Shown piece after piece: positions 54,126 to 64,000 of a stretch of DNA of 64,000 nt. The notes beneath the pieces were generated by a model. It was not told where the DNA came from and did no database searches. It saw only the letters and a program-made list of their open reading frames with translations. Location of the stretch: assembly GCA_964035575.1 (NCBI GenBank), contig OZ037840.1, positions 1,835,314-1,899,313 of the forward strand. The letters run 5' to 3'. The first letter of the stretch is position 1, and each line of letters starts with the position of its first letter. This stretch comes from Rhynchopus sp. YZ270_cl-10 (Eukaryota > Euglenozoa > Diplonemea > Diplonemida > Diplonemidae). A program made the position numbers and the translations under genes.

Positions 54126-57100
54126 GTGGCGGGTCTGCGGGTCTGCGGGTCTGCGGGTCTGCGGGTCTGCGGGTGTGGTGTGTGTGGGTGTGGCGGGTCT
54201 GCGGGTCTGCGGGTCTGCGGGTCTGCGGGTCTGCGGGTGTGGTGTGTGTGGGTGTGGCGGGTCTGCGGGTCTGCGGGTCTGCGGGTCTGCGGGTGTGGTG
54301 TGTGTGGGTGTGGCGGGTCTGCGGGTCTGCGGGTCTGCGGGTCTGCGGGTCTGCGGGTGTGGTGTGTGTGGGTGTGGCGGGTCTGCGGGTCTGCGGGTCG
54401 GCGGGTCTGCGGGTCTGCGGGTCTGCGGGTCTGCGGGTGTGGTGTGTGTGGGTGTGGCGGGTCTGCGGGTCTGCGGGTCTGCGGGTCTGCGGGTGTGGTG
54501 TGTGTGGGTGTGGCGGGTCTGCGGGTCTGCGGGTCTGCGGGTCTGCGGGTCTGCGGGTGTGGTGTGTGTGGGTGTGGCGGGTCTGCGGGTCTGCGGGTCT
54601 GCGGGTCTGCGGGTCTGCGGGTGTGGTGTGTGTGGGTGTGGCGGGTCTGCGGGTCTGCGGGTCGGCGGGTCTGCGGGTGTGGTGTGTGTGGGTGTGGCGG
54701 GTCTGCGGGTCTGCGGGTCTGCGGGTCTGCGGGTGTGGTGTGTGTGGGTGTGGCGGGTCTGCGGGTCTGCGGGTCGGCGGGTCTGCGGGTCTGCGGGTCT
54801 GCGGGTCGGCGGGTCTGCGGGTGTGGTGTGTGTGGGTGTGGCGGGTCTGCGGGTCTGCGGGTCTGCGGGTCTGCGGGTCTGCGGGTCTGCGGGTGTGGTG
54901 TGTGTGGGTGTGGCGGGTCTGCGGGTCTGCGGGTCGGCGGGTCTGCGGGTGTGGTGTGTGTGGGTGTGGCGGGTCTGCGGGTCTGCGGGTCTGCGGGTGT
55001 GGTGTGTGTGGGTGTGGCGGGTCTGCGGGTCTGCGGGTCGGCGGGTCTGCGGGTGTGGTGTGTGTGGGTGTGGCGGGTCTGCGGGTCTGCGGGTCGGCGG
55101 GTCTGCGGGTGTGGTGTGTGTGGGTGTGGCGGGTCTGCGGGTCTGCGGGTCTGCGGGTCTGCGGGTCTGCGGGTCTGCGGGTCTGCGGGTCTGCGGGTCT
55201 GCGGGTCTGCGGGTCTGCGGGTCTGCGGGTCTGCGGGTCTGCGGGTCTGCGGGTCTGCGGGTCTGCGGGTCTGCGGGTCTGCGGGTCTGCGGGTCTGCGG
55301 GTCTGCGGGTCTGCGGGTCTGCGGGTCTGCGGGTCTGCGGGTCTGCGGGTCTGCGGGTCTGCGGGTGTGGTGTGTGTGGGTGTGGCGGGTCTGCGGGTCT
55401 GCGGGTCGGCGGATCTGCGGGTGTGGTGTGTGTGGGTGTGGCGGGTCTGCGGGTCTGCGGGTCGGCGGGTCTGCGGGTGTGGTGTGTGTGGGTGTGGCGG
55501 GTCTGCGGGTCTGCGGGTCTGCGGGTCTGCGGGTCTGCGGGTCTGCGGGTGTGGTGTGTGTGGGTGTGGCGGGTCTGCGGGTCTGCGGGTCGGCGGGTCT
55601 GCGGGTGTGGTGTGTGTGGGTGTGGCGGGTCTGCGGGTCTGCGGGTCTGCGGGTCTGCGGGTGTGGTGTGTGTGGGTGTGGCGGGTCTGCGGGTCTGCGG
55701 GTCGGCGGGTCTGCGGGTGTGGTGTGTGTGGGTGTGGCGGGTCTGCGGGTCTGCGGGTCTGCGGGTCTGCGGGTGTGGTGTGTGTGGGTGTGGCGGGTCT
55801 GCGGGTCTGCGGGTCGGCGGGTCTGCGGGTCTGCGGGTGTGGTGTGTGTGGGTGTGGCGGGTCTGCGGGTCTGCGGGTCTGCGGGTCTGCGGGTCTGCGG
55901 GTCTGCGGGTCTGCGGGTGTGGTGTGTGTGGGTGTGGCGGGTCTGCGGGTCGGCGGGTCTGCGGGTCTGCGGGTCTGCGGGTCTGCGGGTCTGCGGGTCT
56001 GCGGGTCTGCGGGTGTGGTGTGTGTGGGTGTGGCGGGTCTGCGGGTCTGCGGGTCGGCGGGTCTGCGGGTCTGCGGGTGTGGTGTGTGTGGGTGTGGCGG
56101 GTCTGCGGGTCTGCGGGTCTGCGGGTCTGCGGGTGTGGTGTGTGTGGGTGTGGCGGGTCTGCGGGTCTGCGGGTCTGCGGGTCTGCGGGTCTGCGGGTCT
56201 GCGGGTGTGGTGTGTGTGGGTGTGGCGGGTCTGCGGGTCTGCGGGTCGGCGGGTCTGCGGGTGTGGTGTGTGTGGGTGTGGCGGGTCTGCGGGTCTGCGG
56301 GTCGGCGGGTCTGCGGGTCTGCGGGTCTGCGGGTCTGCGGGTCTGCGGGTCTGCGGGTCTGCGGGTCTGCGGGTCTGCGGGTCTGCGGGTCTGCGGGTCT
56401 GCGGGTCTGCGGGTCTGCGGGTCTGCGGGTCTGCGGGTCTGCGGGCCTGCGGGTCTGCGGGTCTGCGGGTCTGCGGGTCTGCGGGTGTGGTGTGTGTGGG
56501 TGTGGCGGGTCTGCGGGTCTGCGGGTCGGCGGATCTGCGGGTATGGTGTGTGTGGGTGTGGCGGGTCTGCGGGTCTGCGGGTCGGCGGGTCTGCGGGTGT
56601 GGTGTGTGTGGGTGTGGCGGGTCTGCGGGTCTGCGGGTCTGCGGGTCTGCGGGTCTGCGGGTCTGCGGGTGTGGTGTGTGTGGGTGTGGCGGGTCTGCGG
56701 GTCTGCGGGTCGGCGGGTCTGCGGGTGTGGTGTGTGTGGGTGTGGCGGGTCTGCGGGTCTGCGGGTCTGCGGGTCTGCGGGTGTGGTGTGTGTGGGTGTG
56801 GCGGGTCTGCGGGTCTGCGGGTCGGCGGGTCTGCGGGTGTGGTGTGTGTGGGTGTGGCGGGTCTGCGGGTCTGCGGGTCTGCGGGTCTGCGGGTGTGGTG
56901 TGTGTGGGTGTGGCGGGTCTGCGGGTCTGCGGGTCGGCGGGTCTGCGGGTCTGCGGGTGTGGTGTGTGTGGGTGTGGCGGGTCTGCGGGTCTGCGGGTCT
57001 GCGGGTCTGCGGGTCTGCGGGTCTGCGGGTCTGCGGGTCTGCGGGTGTGGTGTGTGTGGGTGTGGCGGGTCTGCGGGTCGGCGGGTCTGCGGGTCTGCGG

Positions 57101-59775
57101 GTCTGCGGGTCTGCGGGTCTGCGGGTCTGCGGGTCTGCGGGTGTGGTGTGTGTGGGTGTGGCGGGTCTGCGGGTCTGCGGGTCGGCGGGTCTGCGGGTCT
57201 GCGGGTGTGGTGTGTGTGGGTGTGGCGGGTCTGCGGGTCTGCGGGTCTGCGGGTCTGCGGGTGTGGTGTGTGTGGGTGTGGCGGGTCTGCGGGTCTGCGG
57301 GTCTGCGGGTCTGCGGGTCTGCGGGTCTGCGGGTGTGGTGTGTGTGGGTGTGGCGGGTCTGCGGGTCTGCGGGTCTGCGGGTGTGGTGTGTGTGGGTGTG
57401 GCGGGTCTGCGGGTCTGCGGGTCGGCGGGTCTGCGGGTGTGGTGTGTGTGGGTGTGGCGGGTCTGCGGGTCTGCGGGTCGGCGGGTCTGCGGGTCTGCGG
57501 GTCTGCGGGTCTGCGGGTCTGCGGGTCTGCGGGTCTGCGGGTCTGCGGGTCTGCGGGTCTGCGGGTCTGCGGGTCTGCGGGTCTGCGGGTCTGCGGGTCT
57601 GCGGGTCTGCGGGTCTGCGGGCCTGCGGGTCTGCGGGTCTGCGGGTCTGCGGGTCTGCGGGTGTGGTGTGTGTGGGTGTGGCGGGTCTGCGGGTCTGCGG
57701 GTCGGCGGATCTGCGGGTATGGTGTGTGTGGGTGTGGCGGGTCTGCGGGTCTGCGGGTCGGCGGGTCTGCGGGTGTGGTGTGTGTGGGTGTGGCGGGTCT
57801 GCGGGTCTGCGGGTCTGCGGGTCTGCGGGTCTGCGGGTCTGCGGGTGTGGTGTGTGTGGGTGTGGCGGGTCTGCGGGTCTGCGGGTCGGCGGGTCTGCGG
57901 GTGTGGTGTGTGTGGGTGTGGCGGGTCTGCGGGTCTGCGGGTCTGCGGGTCTGCGGGTGTGGTGTGTGTGGGTGTGGCGGGTCTGCGGGTCTGCGGGTCG
58001 GCGGGTCTGCGGGTGTGGTGTGTGTGGGTGTGGCGGGTCTGCGGGTCTGCGGGTGTGGTGTGTGTGGGTGTGGCGGGTCTGCGGGTCTGCGGGTCGGCGG
58101 GTCTGCGGGTCTGCGGGTGTGGTGTGTGTGGGTGTGGCGGGTCTGCGGGTCTGCGGGTCTGCGGGTCGGCGGGTCTGCGGGTCTGCGGGTCTGCGGGTCT
58201 GCGGGTCTGCGGGTCTGCGGGTCTGCGGGTCTGCGGGTCTGCGGGTCTGCGGGTCTGCGGGTCTGCGGGTCTGCGGGTCTGCGGGTCTGCGGGTCTGCGG
58301 GTCTGCGGGCCTGCGGGTCTGCGGGTCTGCGGGTCTGCGGGTCTGCGGGTGTGGTGTGTGTGGGTGTGGCGGGTCTGCGGGTCTGCGGGTCGGCGGATCT
58401 GCGGGTATGGTGTGTGTGGGTGTGGCGGGTCTGCGGGTCTGCGGGTCGGCGGGTCTGCGGGTGTGGTGTGTGTGGGTGTGGCGGGTCTGCGGGTCTGCGG
58501 GTCTGCGGGTCTGCGGGTGTGGTGTGTGTGGGTGTGGCGGGTCTGCGGGTCTGCGGGTCGGCGGGTCTGCGGGTGTGGTGTGTGTGGGTGTGGCGGGTCT
58601 GCGGGTCTGCGGGTCTGCGGGTCTGCGGGTGTGGTGTGTGTGGGTGTGGCGGGTCTGCGGGTCTGCGGGTCGGCGGGTCTGCGGGTGTGGTGTGTGTGGG
58701 TGTGGCGGGTCTGCGGGTCTGCGGGTGTGGTGTGTGTGGGTGTGGCGGGTCTGCGGGTCTGCGGGTCGGCGGGTCTGCGGGTCTGCGGGTGTGGTGTGTG
58801 TGGGTGTGGCGGGTCTGCGGGTCTGCGGGTCTGCGGGTCTGCGGGTCTGCGGGTCTGCGGGTCTGCGGGTGTGGTGTGTGTGGGTGTGGCGGGTCTGCGG
58901 GTCGGCGGGTCTGCGGGTCTGCGGGTCTGCGGGTCTGCGGGTCTGCGGGTCTGCGGGTCTGCGGGTGTGGTGTGTGTGGGTGTGGCGGGTCTGCGGGTCT
59001 GCGGGTCGGCGGGTCTGCGGGTCTGCGGGTGTGGTGTGTGTGGGTGTGGCGGGTCTGCGGGTCTGCGGGTCTGCGGGTCTGCGGGTGTGGTGTGTGTGGG
59101 TGTGGCGGGTCTGCGGGTCTGCGGGTCTGCGGGTCTGCGGGTCTGCGGGTCTGCGGGTGTGGTGTGTGTGGGTGTGGCGGGTCTGCGGGTCGGCGGGTCT
59201 GCGGGTCTGCGGGTCTGCGGGTGTGGTGTGTGTGGGTGTAGCGGGTCTGCGGGTCTGCGGGTCTGCGGGTCTGCGGGTGTGGTGTGTGTGGGTGTGGCGG
59301 GTCTGCGGGTCTGCGGGTGTGGTGTGTGTGGGTGTGGCGGGTCTGCGGGTCTGCGGGTCTGCGGGTCTGCGGGTCTGCGGGTCGGCGGGTCTGCGGGTGT
59401 GGTGTGTGTGGGTGTGGCGGGTCTGCGGGTCTGCGGGTCTGCGGGTCTGCGGGTCTGCGGGTCTGCGGGTAGGCGGGTCTGCGGGTGTGGTGTGTGTGGG
59501 TGTGGCGGGTCTGCGGGTCTGCGGGTCTGCGGGTCTGCGGGTCGGCGGGTCTGCGGGTGTGGTGTGTGTGGGTGTGGCGGGTCTGCGGGTCTGCGGGTCT
59601 GCGGGTCTGCGGGTCTGCGGGTCTGCGGGTCTGCGGGTCTGCGGGTCTGCGGGTCTGCGGGTCTGCGGGTGTGGTGTGTGTGGGTGTGGCGGGTCTGCGG
59701 GTCTGCGGGTCTGCGGGTCTGCGGGTCTGCGGGTGTGGTGTGTGTGGGTGTGGCGGGTCTGTGGCGGGTTTGCGG
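54126..59775 (+). repeat. 5.6-kb (GCGGGTCT)n array with higher-order structure
   Basis: Runs of GCGGGTCT are punctuated by a spacer GTGTGGTGTGTGTGGGTGTG and by GCGGGTCG variants. A rare GGGCCTGCGG variant recurs at about 56,441, 57,619 and 58,307, each inside the same longer pattern of spacers. This shows duplication of blocks of roughly 0.7-1.2 kb. Nearly every frame on both strands is open because the unit lacks stops. The + strand is G-rich with GGG every 8 bases and could form quadruplexes. Confidence 0.95.
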
Positions 59776-60460
59776 GTTTGCGGGTTTGTGGCAAATGATG
59801 GCAAATGATGGCAAATCATGGCAAATTATGGCAAATGATGGCAAATGATGGCAAATGATGCCAATGATGGCAAATCATGGCAAATGATGGCAAATCATGG
59901 CAAATCTTGGCAAATTATGGCAAATGATGGCAAATGATGGCAAATGATGGCAAATCATGGCAAATGATGGCAAATCATGGCAAATCATGGCAAATCATGG
60001 CAAATGATGGCAAATCATGGCAAATGATGGCAAATCATGGCAAATCATGGCAAATCATGGCAAATGATGGCAAATCATGGCAAATGATGGCAAATGATGG
60101 CAAATGATGGCAAATGATGGCAAATCATGGCAAATCTTGGCAAATTATGGCAAATGATGGCAAATGATGGCAAATGATGGCAAATGATGGCAAATCATGG
60201 CAAATCATGGCAAATTATGGCAAATGATGGCAAATGATGGCAAATGATGGCAAATGATGGCAAATGATGGCAAATGATGGCAAATCATGGCAAATCATGG
60301 CAAATCATGGCAAATTATGGCAAATGATGGCAAATCATGGCAAATGATGGCAAATGATGGCAAATGATGGCAAATGATGGCAAATCATGGCAAATCATGG
60401 CAAATCATGGCAAATTATGGCAAATGATGGCAAATCATGGCAAATGATGGCAAATCATGG

Positions 60461-60670
60461 TAAATCCCAAGTTAGCCATAAAACTGATATCCAAAAAAAA
60501 TTTACAATGTTCGGAAATTTTGAACAGTATTTATGTGGGGTGGTTTTTGGGCCCAAAATATCAACACAGTGTCTCCACTGGGGAAATTGCGTCAATTTAA
60601 GTGGGATAAGTGCTATGTGGCGAAAAAGATCGAAAATTTTGAAATTTGTTCACTACAGTGGGAAAATAGT
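60461..60670 (+). repeat. 210-bp block inside the decamer array, copy 1
   Basis: Starts TAAATCCCAAGTTAGCC and ends GGGAAAATAGTG, where the array resumes. Confidence 0.85.
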
Positions 60671-60821
60671 GCAAATCATGGCAAAGCATGGCAAATCATG
60701 GCAAATCATGGCAAATGATGGCAAATGATGGCAAATGATGGCAAATGATGGCAAATGATGGCAAATGATGGCAAATGATGGCAAATGATGGCAAATCATG
60801 GCAAATCATGGCAAATCATGG

Positions 60822-61032
60822 TAAATCCCAAGTTAGCCATAAAACTGATATCCAAAAAATATTTACAATGTTCGGAAATTTTGAACAGTATTTATGTGGG
60901 GTGGTTTTTGGGCCCAAAATTTCAACACAGTGTCTCCACTGGGGAAATTGCGTCAATTTAAGTGGGATAAGTGCTATGTGGCGAAAAAAATCGAAAATTT
61001 TGAAATTTGTTCACTACAGTGGGAAAATAGTG
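60822..61032 (+). repeat. 210-bp block inside the decamer array, copy 2
   Basis: Nearly identical to the block at 60461, offset 361 bases, so block and array duplicated together. Confidence 0.85.
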
Positions 61033-61229
61033 CAAATCATGGCAAATCATGGCAAAGCATGGCAAATCATGGCAAATGATGGCAAATGATGGCAAATCAT
61101 GGCAAATCATGGCAAATTATGGCAAATGATGGCAAATCATGGCAAATGATGGGAAATCATGGCAAATGATGGCAAATCATGGCAAAGCATGGCAAATGAT
61201 GGCAAATCCTGGCAAATGATGGGAAATCA

Positions 61230-61691
61230 TTGACACTCCGTGACACTTTTCAGAACACTTCTGATACTGATGCCCCTGAAGTTGTAGAGACCTCAGTCGC
61301 TGGAGTGAATACGCTTCTACCCGATGTGAGCAGCTTGCAGGCTACTCACAAAAATATTCTTGGGGATCACATTGCAATGGTGGTGGTGATGGAGTACCAG
61401 AAGAGGGGTCTGCCTCATGCTAATGCAATTCTTTGGAACAACAACAGAACATCACCGAAGAATCCTTTAAATGTGGGTCACATCGTACAACTCCCTGGAC
61501 CAGCACACCCAAACCTCTACAAAGCTTTCAGTCAGTATCTGATGAACAACAGGTGGATGGTTCATTACAATCTTCTCCTGAAATATCGGCGCCACAGAAA
61601 CAATGAGGAAGTGCGCGGGGTCCTTGTTGTTAAGTATTTGTTTAAATACTTATTCAAGGGTGAGCCTGTGACAGGTCTATTGATGCAATGA
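61230..61691 (+). pseudogene. Helitron Rep fragment (copy 3, + strand)
   Basis: The translation aligns with the Rep domain of the complete Helitron: GDHIAMVVVMEYQKRGLPH, AILWNNNRTSPKNPLNVGH, then a jump to RWMVHYNLLLKYRRHRNNEE and VVKYLFKYLFKGE. The HUH motif reads PHANA instead of PHCHA, so one metal-binding His is lost. About 90 residues between the two parts are deleted, and neither the helicase nor the finger part follows. The first ~40 residues do not match. It is a dead remnant, cut at its 5' side by the decamer array. Confidence 0.85.
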
Positions 61692-62403
61692 TTTGTGTGG
61701 TAGAGTTGTGAACATTAAGGATAAAATAAGAAAACAAATAAAAAATAGCGATAAGTGGGGAGATGTCTTTGTGGGCTTGCGGGTTTGCGGGTTTTTTTGT
61801 CTCAGTTAATTTTTGTTTTTGCAAAGGAAATCTCTTGTGATGAAGAAAACATTATTTTTGGGGAGTTTGTTGTTAATTGCATAAAAAGAAAAGAAAAAAA
61901 GAAAAAGAAAAAGATAAAAGTTGAAGTGAAGTTACAATTACTGGCAGTAAAGCAAATAAAAAACTTCAACACCAAAACACAGTTCAAATGATCTAAGAAG
62001 TGTTTATTTTTCTATTTTAAATTGTTTTTTGTTTGGGTTTGTATTGGATACTTCTTCCCAGCCGGAGAGAAATCTCTTGTGATGAAGAAAACATTGTTTT
62101 TGGGGAGTTTGTTGTTAATTGCATAAAAAAAAAGGGAAAAAAAGAAAAAGAGAAAAGGTGTATCTACATTTATCAGAGCAAACCCGCAAACAAAATAACA
62201 TATGGGGTGTCACAGTTTTTGTTTTTTTTTATTCATTGTTTTTAGTGCCTGCTTCCGTCAGAGGTGTTTGTCAAAAATGAAATATGTCAACAAAAACAAA
62301 GAACACTTTAAATTTCATTTTTTACTACTAGTAAAGTAATTTTACGCTTCCAAAACACACACACTACCTCAGTCAATCATACACATATTCATACACAAAA
62401 AAA
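61692..62403 (+). other. Helitron 3' region remnant and leader of the next gene
   Basis: Two blocks containing AATCTCTTGTGATGAAGAAA (61828 and 62072) match the 3' region of Helitron copy 2. A two-unit GCGGGTTT stub lies at 61,780-61,795. The last 130 bases are A/C-rich leader of the gene at 62404. Confidence 0.6.
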
Positions 62404-62877
62404 ATGCCCAAAACCCAAAGGCAACAGCTGAAGCACGACATTGACACGTTTTTGGACCTTCCTGTCACAGCTGGCCCTATAGAGCTAGCCCTGCACAAGG
62501 CAGTGGTGGCTGTCCTCTACTGCGGAGGAATTAATGAATCCGTGTGTGCAACACTGCAATCCACTGCAATGACAAGTGACGATTATGGTGCCACATTCGA
62601 GTACAAGATCGGCGGGAAGCAAAAAAGATTCTCAATTCCAGTGGGAACTCCGGCTTACGATGCCGTTCACAACTATGTGAGCGTGCGTACCGGGTTCAAA
62701 AGCCCCTACTTCTTCCTGGAATGTGACGCCACAAAATGCTTTCTGAGAGACAGGAGGATGCCAGTGAAAGCAGTGCGCATGATCCTGCAAAGAATGGCTG
62801 TTACCGTAGGAACTAATCCTGCAGGGTACCGTCTAAGCGACCTCCGCATGATGAGCATGACGCGCAGGCCGTACTAA
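62404..62877 (+). CDS. Small tyrosine-recombinase-like protein
   Basis: 157 residues from ATG 62404 (MPKTQRQQLKHD) to TAA. The order of segments fits the catalytic half of a tyrosine recombinase: a helix with HKAVVAVLYCGGINESVCA where the family has the first arginine helix, a beta hairpin (TFEYKIGGKQKRFSIPVG), a helix AYDAVHNYVSVRTGF, and RLSDLRMMSM where the family has H-x-x-L-R. The match is by pattern only. The conserved residues are not all in the expected form and the protein is shorter than active enzymes, so I doubt activity. It could be a Crypton-type relic, a domesticated protein or a chance likeness. GC content is higher than the surroundings. It lies in a zone of Helitron debris. 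Confidence 0.4.
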   Translation: MPKTQRQQLKHDIDTFLDLPVTAGPIELALHKAVVAVLYCGGINESVCATLQSTAMTSDDYGATFEYKIGGKQKRFSIPVGTPAYDAVHNYVSVRTGFKSPYFFLECDATKCFLRDRRMPVKAVRMILQRMAVTVGTNPAGYRLSDLRMMSMTRRPY

Positions 62878-63361
62878 ATATTTTTTTCTACCATGTCATC
62901 TCTCTCTTTAAATAAAAGAAATAACAATACGTTTGTGGGGTGTGGGTTTCTAGGGTTTCGGGTTTTTTCGTAGTAGTAGTATTTTAAAGTGTCTTCAATA
63001 TTTTGGTAGTAGTAGTATTTTAAATCGTCTTGAATTTTTTGGTAGTGGTAGTATGCAGGTATTTTAAAACATCTTCAATCCGAAAAAAAAGAGCAATAAA
63101 AACAAAACAAAAAAAAAGAGAAAAATGTCACAACAAAAACAAAGAAAAGAATCTATATATTTTTTTCCTTTTTTACAAAACATTTTACCCCTCCCAAATG
63201 ACACACATCACAACAGAGTAGTAACAATATGTTAGAGTAAAATGAAATGGAAAAGGTGAGACAGCATATTAGATAGTTGTAATCTAACATAATTACGCTT
63301 CAGGCACACCAGCCTGCTATCACACACACCAGCTAGATAACGATGGTTGCTCACTTCTCGT
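62878..63361 (+). repeat. Spacer with short GTAGTAGTAGTATTTTAAA tandem repeat
   Basis: Three imperfect units of about 40 bases at 62,970-63,075 share GTAGTAGTATTTTAAA and GTCTTCAAT. The remainder is A/T-rich without a gene. Confidence 0.6.
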
Positions 63362-64000
63362 GCGGGTTTGCGGGTTTGCGGGTTTGCGGGTTTGCGGGTT
63401 TGCGGGTTTGCGGGTTTGCGGGTTTGCGGGTTTGCGGGTTTGCGGGTTTGCGGGTTTGCGGGTTTGCGGGTTTGCGGGTTTGCGGGTTTGCGGGTTTGCG
63501 GGTTTGCGGGTTTGCGGGTTTGCGGGTTTGCGGGTTTGCGGGTTTGCGGGTTTGCGGGTTTGCGGGTTTGCGGGTTTGCGGGTTTGCGGGTCTGCGGGTT
63601 TGCGGGTTTGCGGGTTTGCGGGTTTGCGGGTTTGCGGGTTTGCGGGTTTGCGGGTTTGCGGGTTTGCGGGTTTGCGGGTTTGCGGGTTTGCGGGTTTGCG
63701 GGTTTACGGGTTTGCGGGTTTGCGGGTTTACGGGTTTGCGGGTTTGCGGGTTTGCGGGTTTGCGGGTTTGCGGGTTTGCGGGTTTGCGGGTTTGCGGGTT
63801 TGCGGGTTTGCGGGTTTGCGGGTTTGCGGGTTTACGGGTTTGCGGGTTTGCGGGTTTGCGGGTTTGCGGGTTTGCGGGTTTGCGGGTTTGCGGGTTTGCG
63901 GGTTTGCGGGTTTGCGGGTTTGCGGGTTTGCGGGTTTGCGGGTTTGCGGGTTTGCGGGTTTGCGGGTTTGCGGGTTTGCGGGTTTGCGGGTTTGCGGGTT
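63362..64000 (+). repeat. (GCGGGTTT)n array running off the window
   Basis: About 80 units, with a few TTTACGGG and one TCTGCGGG variant. G-rich strand points right. The left flank (GGTTGCTCACTTCTCGT) differs from that of the other arrays. Confidence 0.95.

Larger units (their letters stand above)
59785..61225 (+). repeat. (CAAATGATGG)n array
   Basis: 10-base units, mainly CAAATGATGG and CAAATCATGG with some CAAATTATGG, interrupted twice by a ~210-bp unique block. Confidence 0.95.

Noticed and set aside
53783-59848. Giant reading frames of about 1,700-2,000 codons on both strands
   Set aside because: They arise because an 8-base unit without stops is open in most frames. The translations are pure repeat (CGSAGLRV, TRRPADPQ), overlap each other on both strands, and show no gene features.
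33559-64000. LTR retroelement or Polinton-type element
   Set aside because: I looked for reverse transcriptase, integrase, protein-primed polymerase or capsid motifs and long direct terminal repeats around the coding regions and saw none. The coding signature is Helitron.
1-64000. tRNA, rRNA or known small RNA genes
   Set aside because: No cloverleaf with A and B box motifs and no rRNA-like stretch was recognised on reading both strands. A covariance-model scan could still find one.

Overview
The window reads as nuclear DNA of a unicellular eukaryote that I cannot name. The left part (about 1 to 29,500) carries intron-poor, GC-richer genes, all on the + strand, separated by T/C-rich spacers. 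This layout recalls the directional gene clusters of Euglenozoa. The transposon genes on the right, however, contain short GT-AG introns, so cis-splicing must exist in the genome where they evolved. I leave the lineage open. A 200-base N gap (33,359-33,558) splits the window. All recognisable host genes lie left of it, and everything right of it is transposon, satellite or minisatellite DNA.

Left part. Four tandem copies of a membrane protein with a divergent class III nucleotide-cyclase domain occupy 1-10,016: one cut by the window edge, two broken (one frameshifted, one carrying an inverted 5' end), and one intact at 8,247-10,016. Five genes then share one architecture: an N-terminal ubiquitin-like module of about 70-80 residues followed by a different repeat scaffold. 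These are ankyrin (1,296), WD40 (10,661), WD40 (12,785), ankyrin (19,654) and leucine-rich repeats (25,037). A three-KH-domain RNA-binding protein (22,019) and a Cys-rich zinc-binding protein (28,535) complete the set. The long spacers hold (TGTGTAC)n and (ACCCAGGT)n arrays, a 1,999-bp element with 188-bp terminal inverted repeats set in poly-T, a 262-bp tandem repeat, and 0.75-kb dispersed elements flanked by minisatellites.

Right part. A complete-looking Helitron lies on the minus strand (about 44.6-53.9 kb). Its large gene encodes zinc fingers, an HUH Rep domain, a PIF1-like helicase and, across three introns of 48, 53 and 56 nt, an OTU cysteine-protease domain (2,404 residues in all). A second gene just upstream encodes a coiled-coil protein that gains a C2H2 finger only when a 49-nt intron is removed. 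A second Helitron end (33.6-35.8 kb) is cut by the gap, and a third remnant lies on the + strand at 61.2-62.2 kb. Between the first two lie four satellite units. The first two are 2,059 bp long and read identically. All four are built partly from monomers of about 349 bp and separated by (GCGGGTTT)n arrays, the same array that caps the Helitron 5' ends. A 5.6-kb (GCGGGTCT)n array with higher-order structure, a 1.4-kb (CAAATGATGG)n array, a small tyrosine-recombinase-like gene and a terminal (GCGGGTTT)n array running off the window complete the region.
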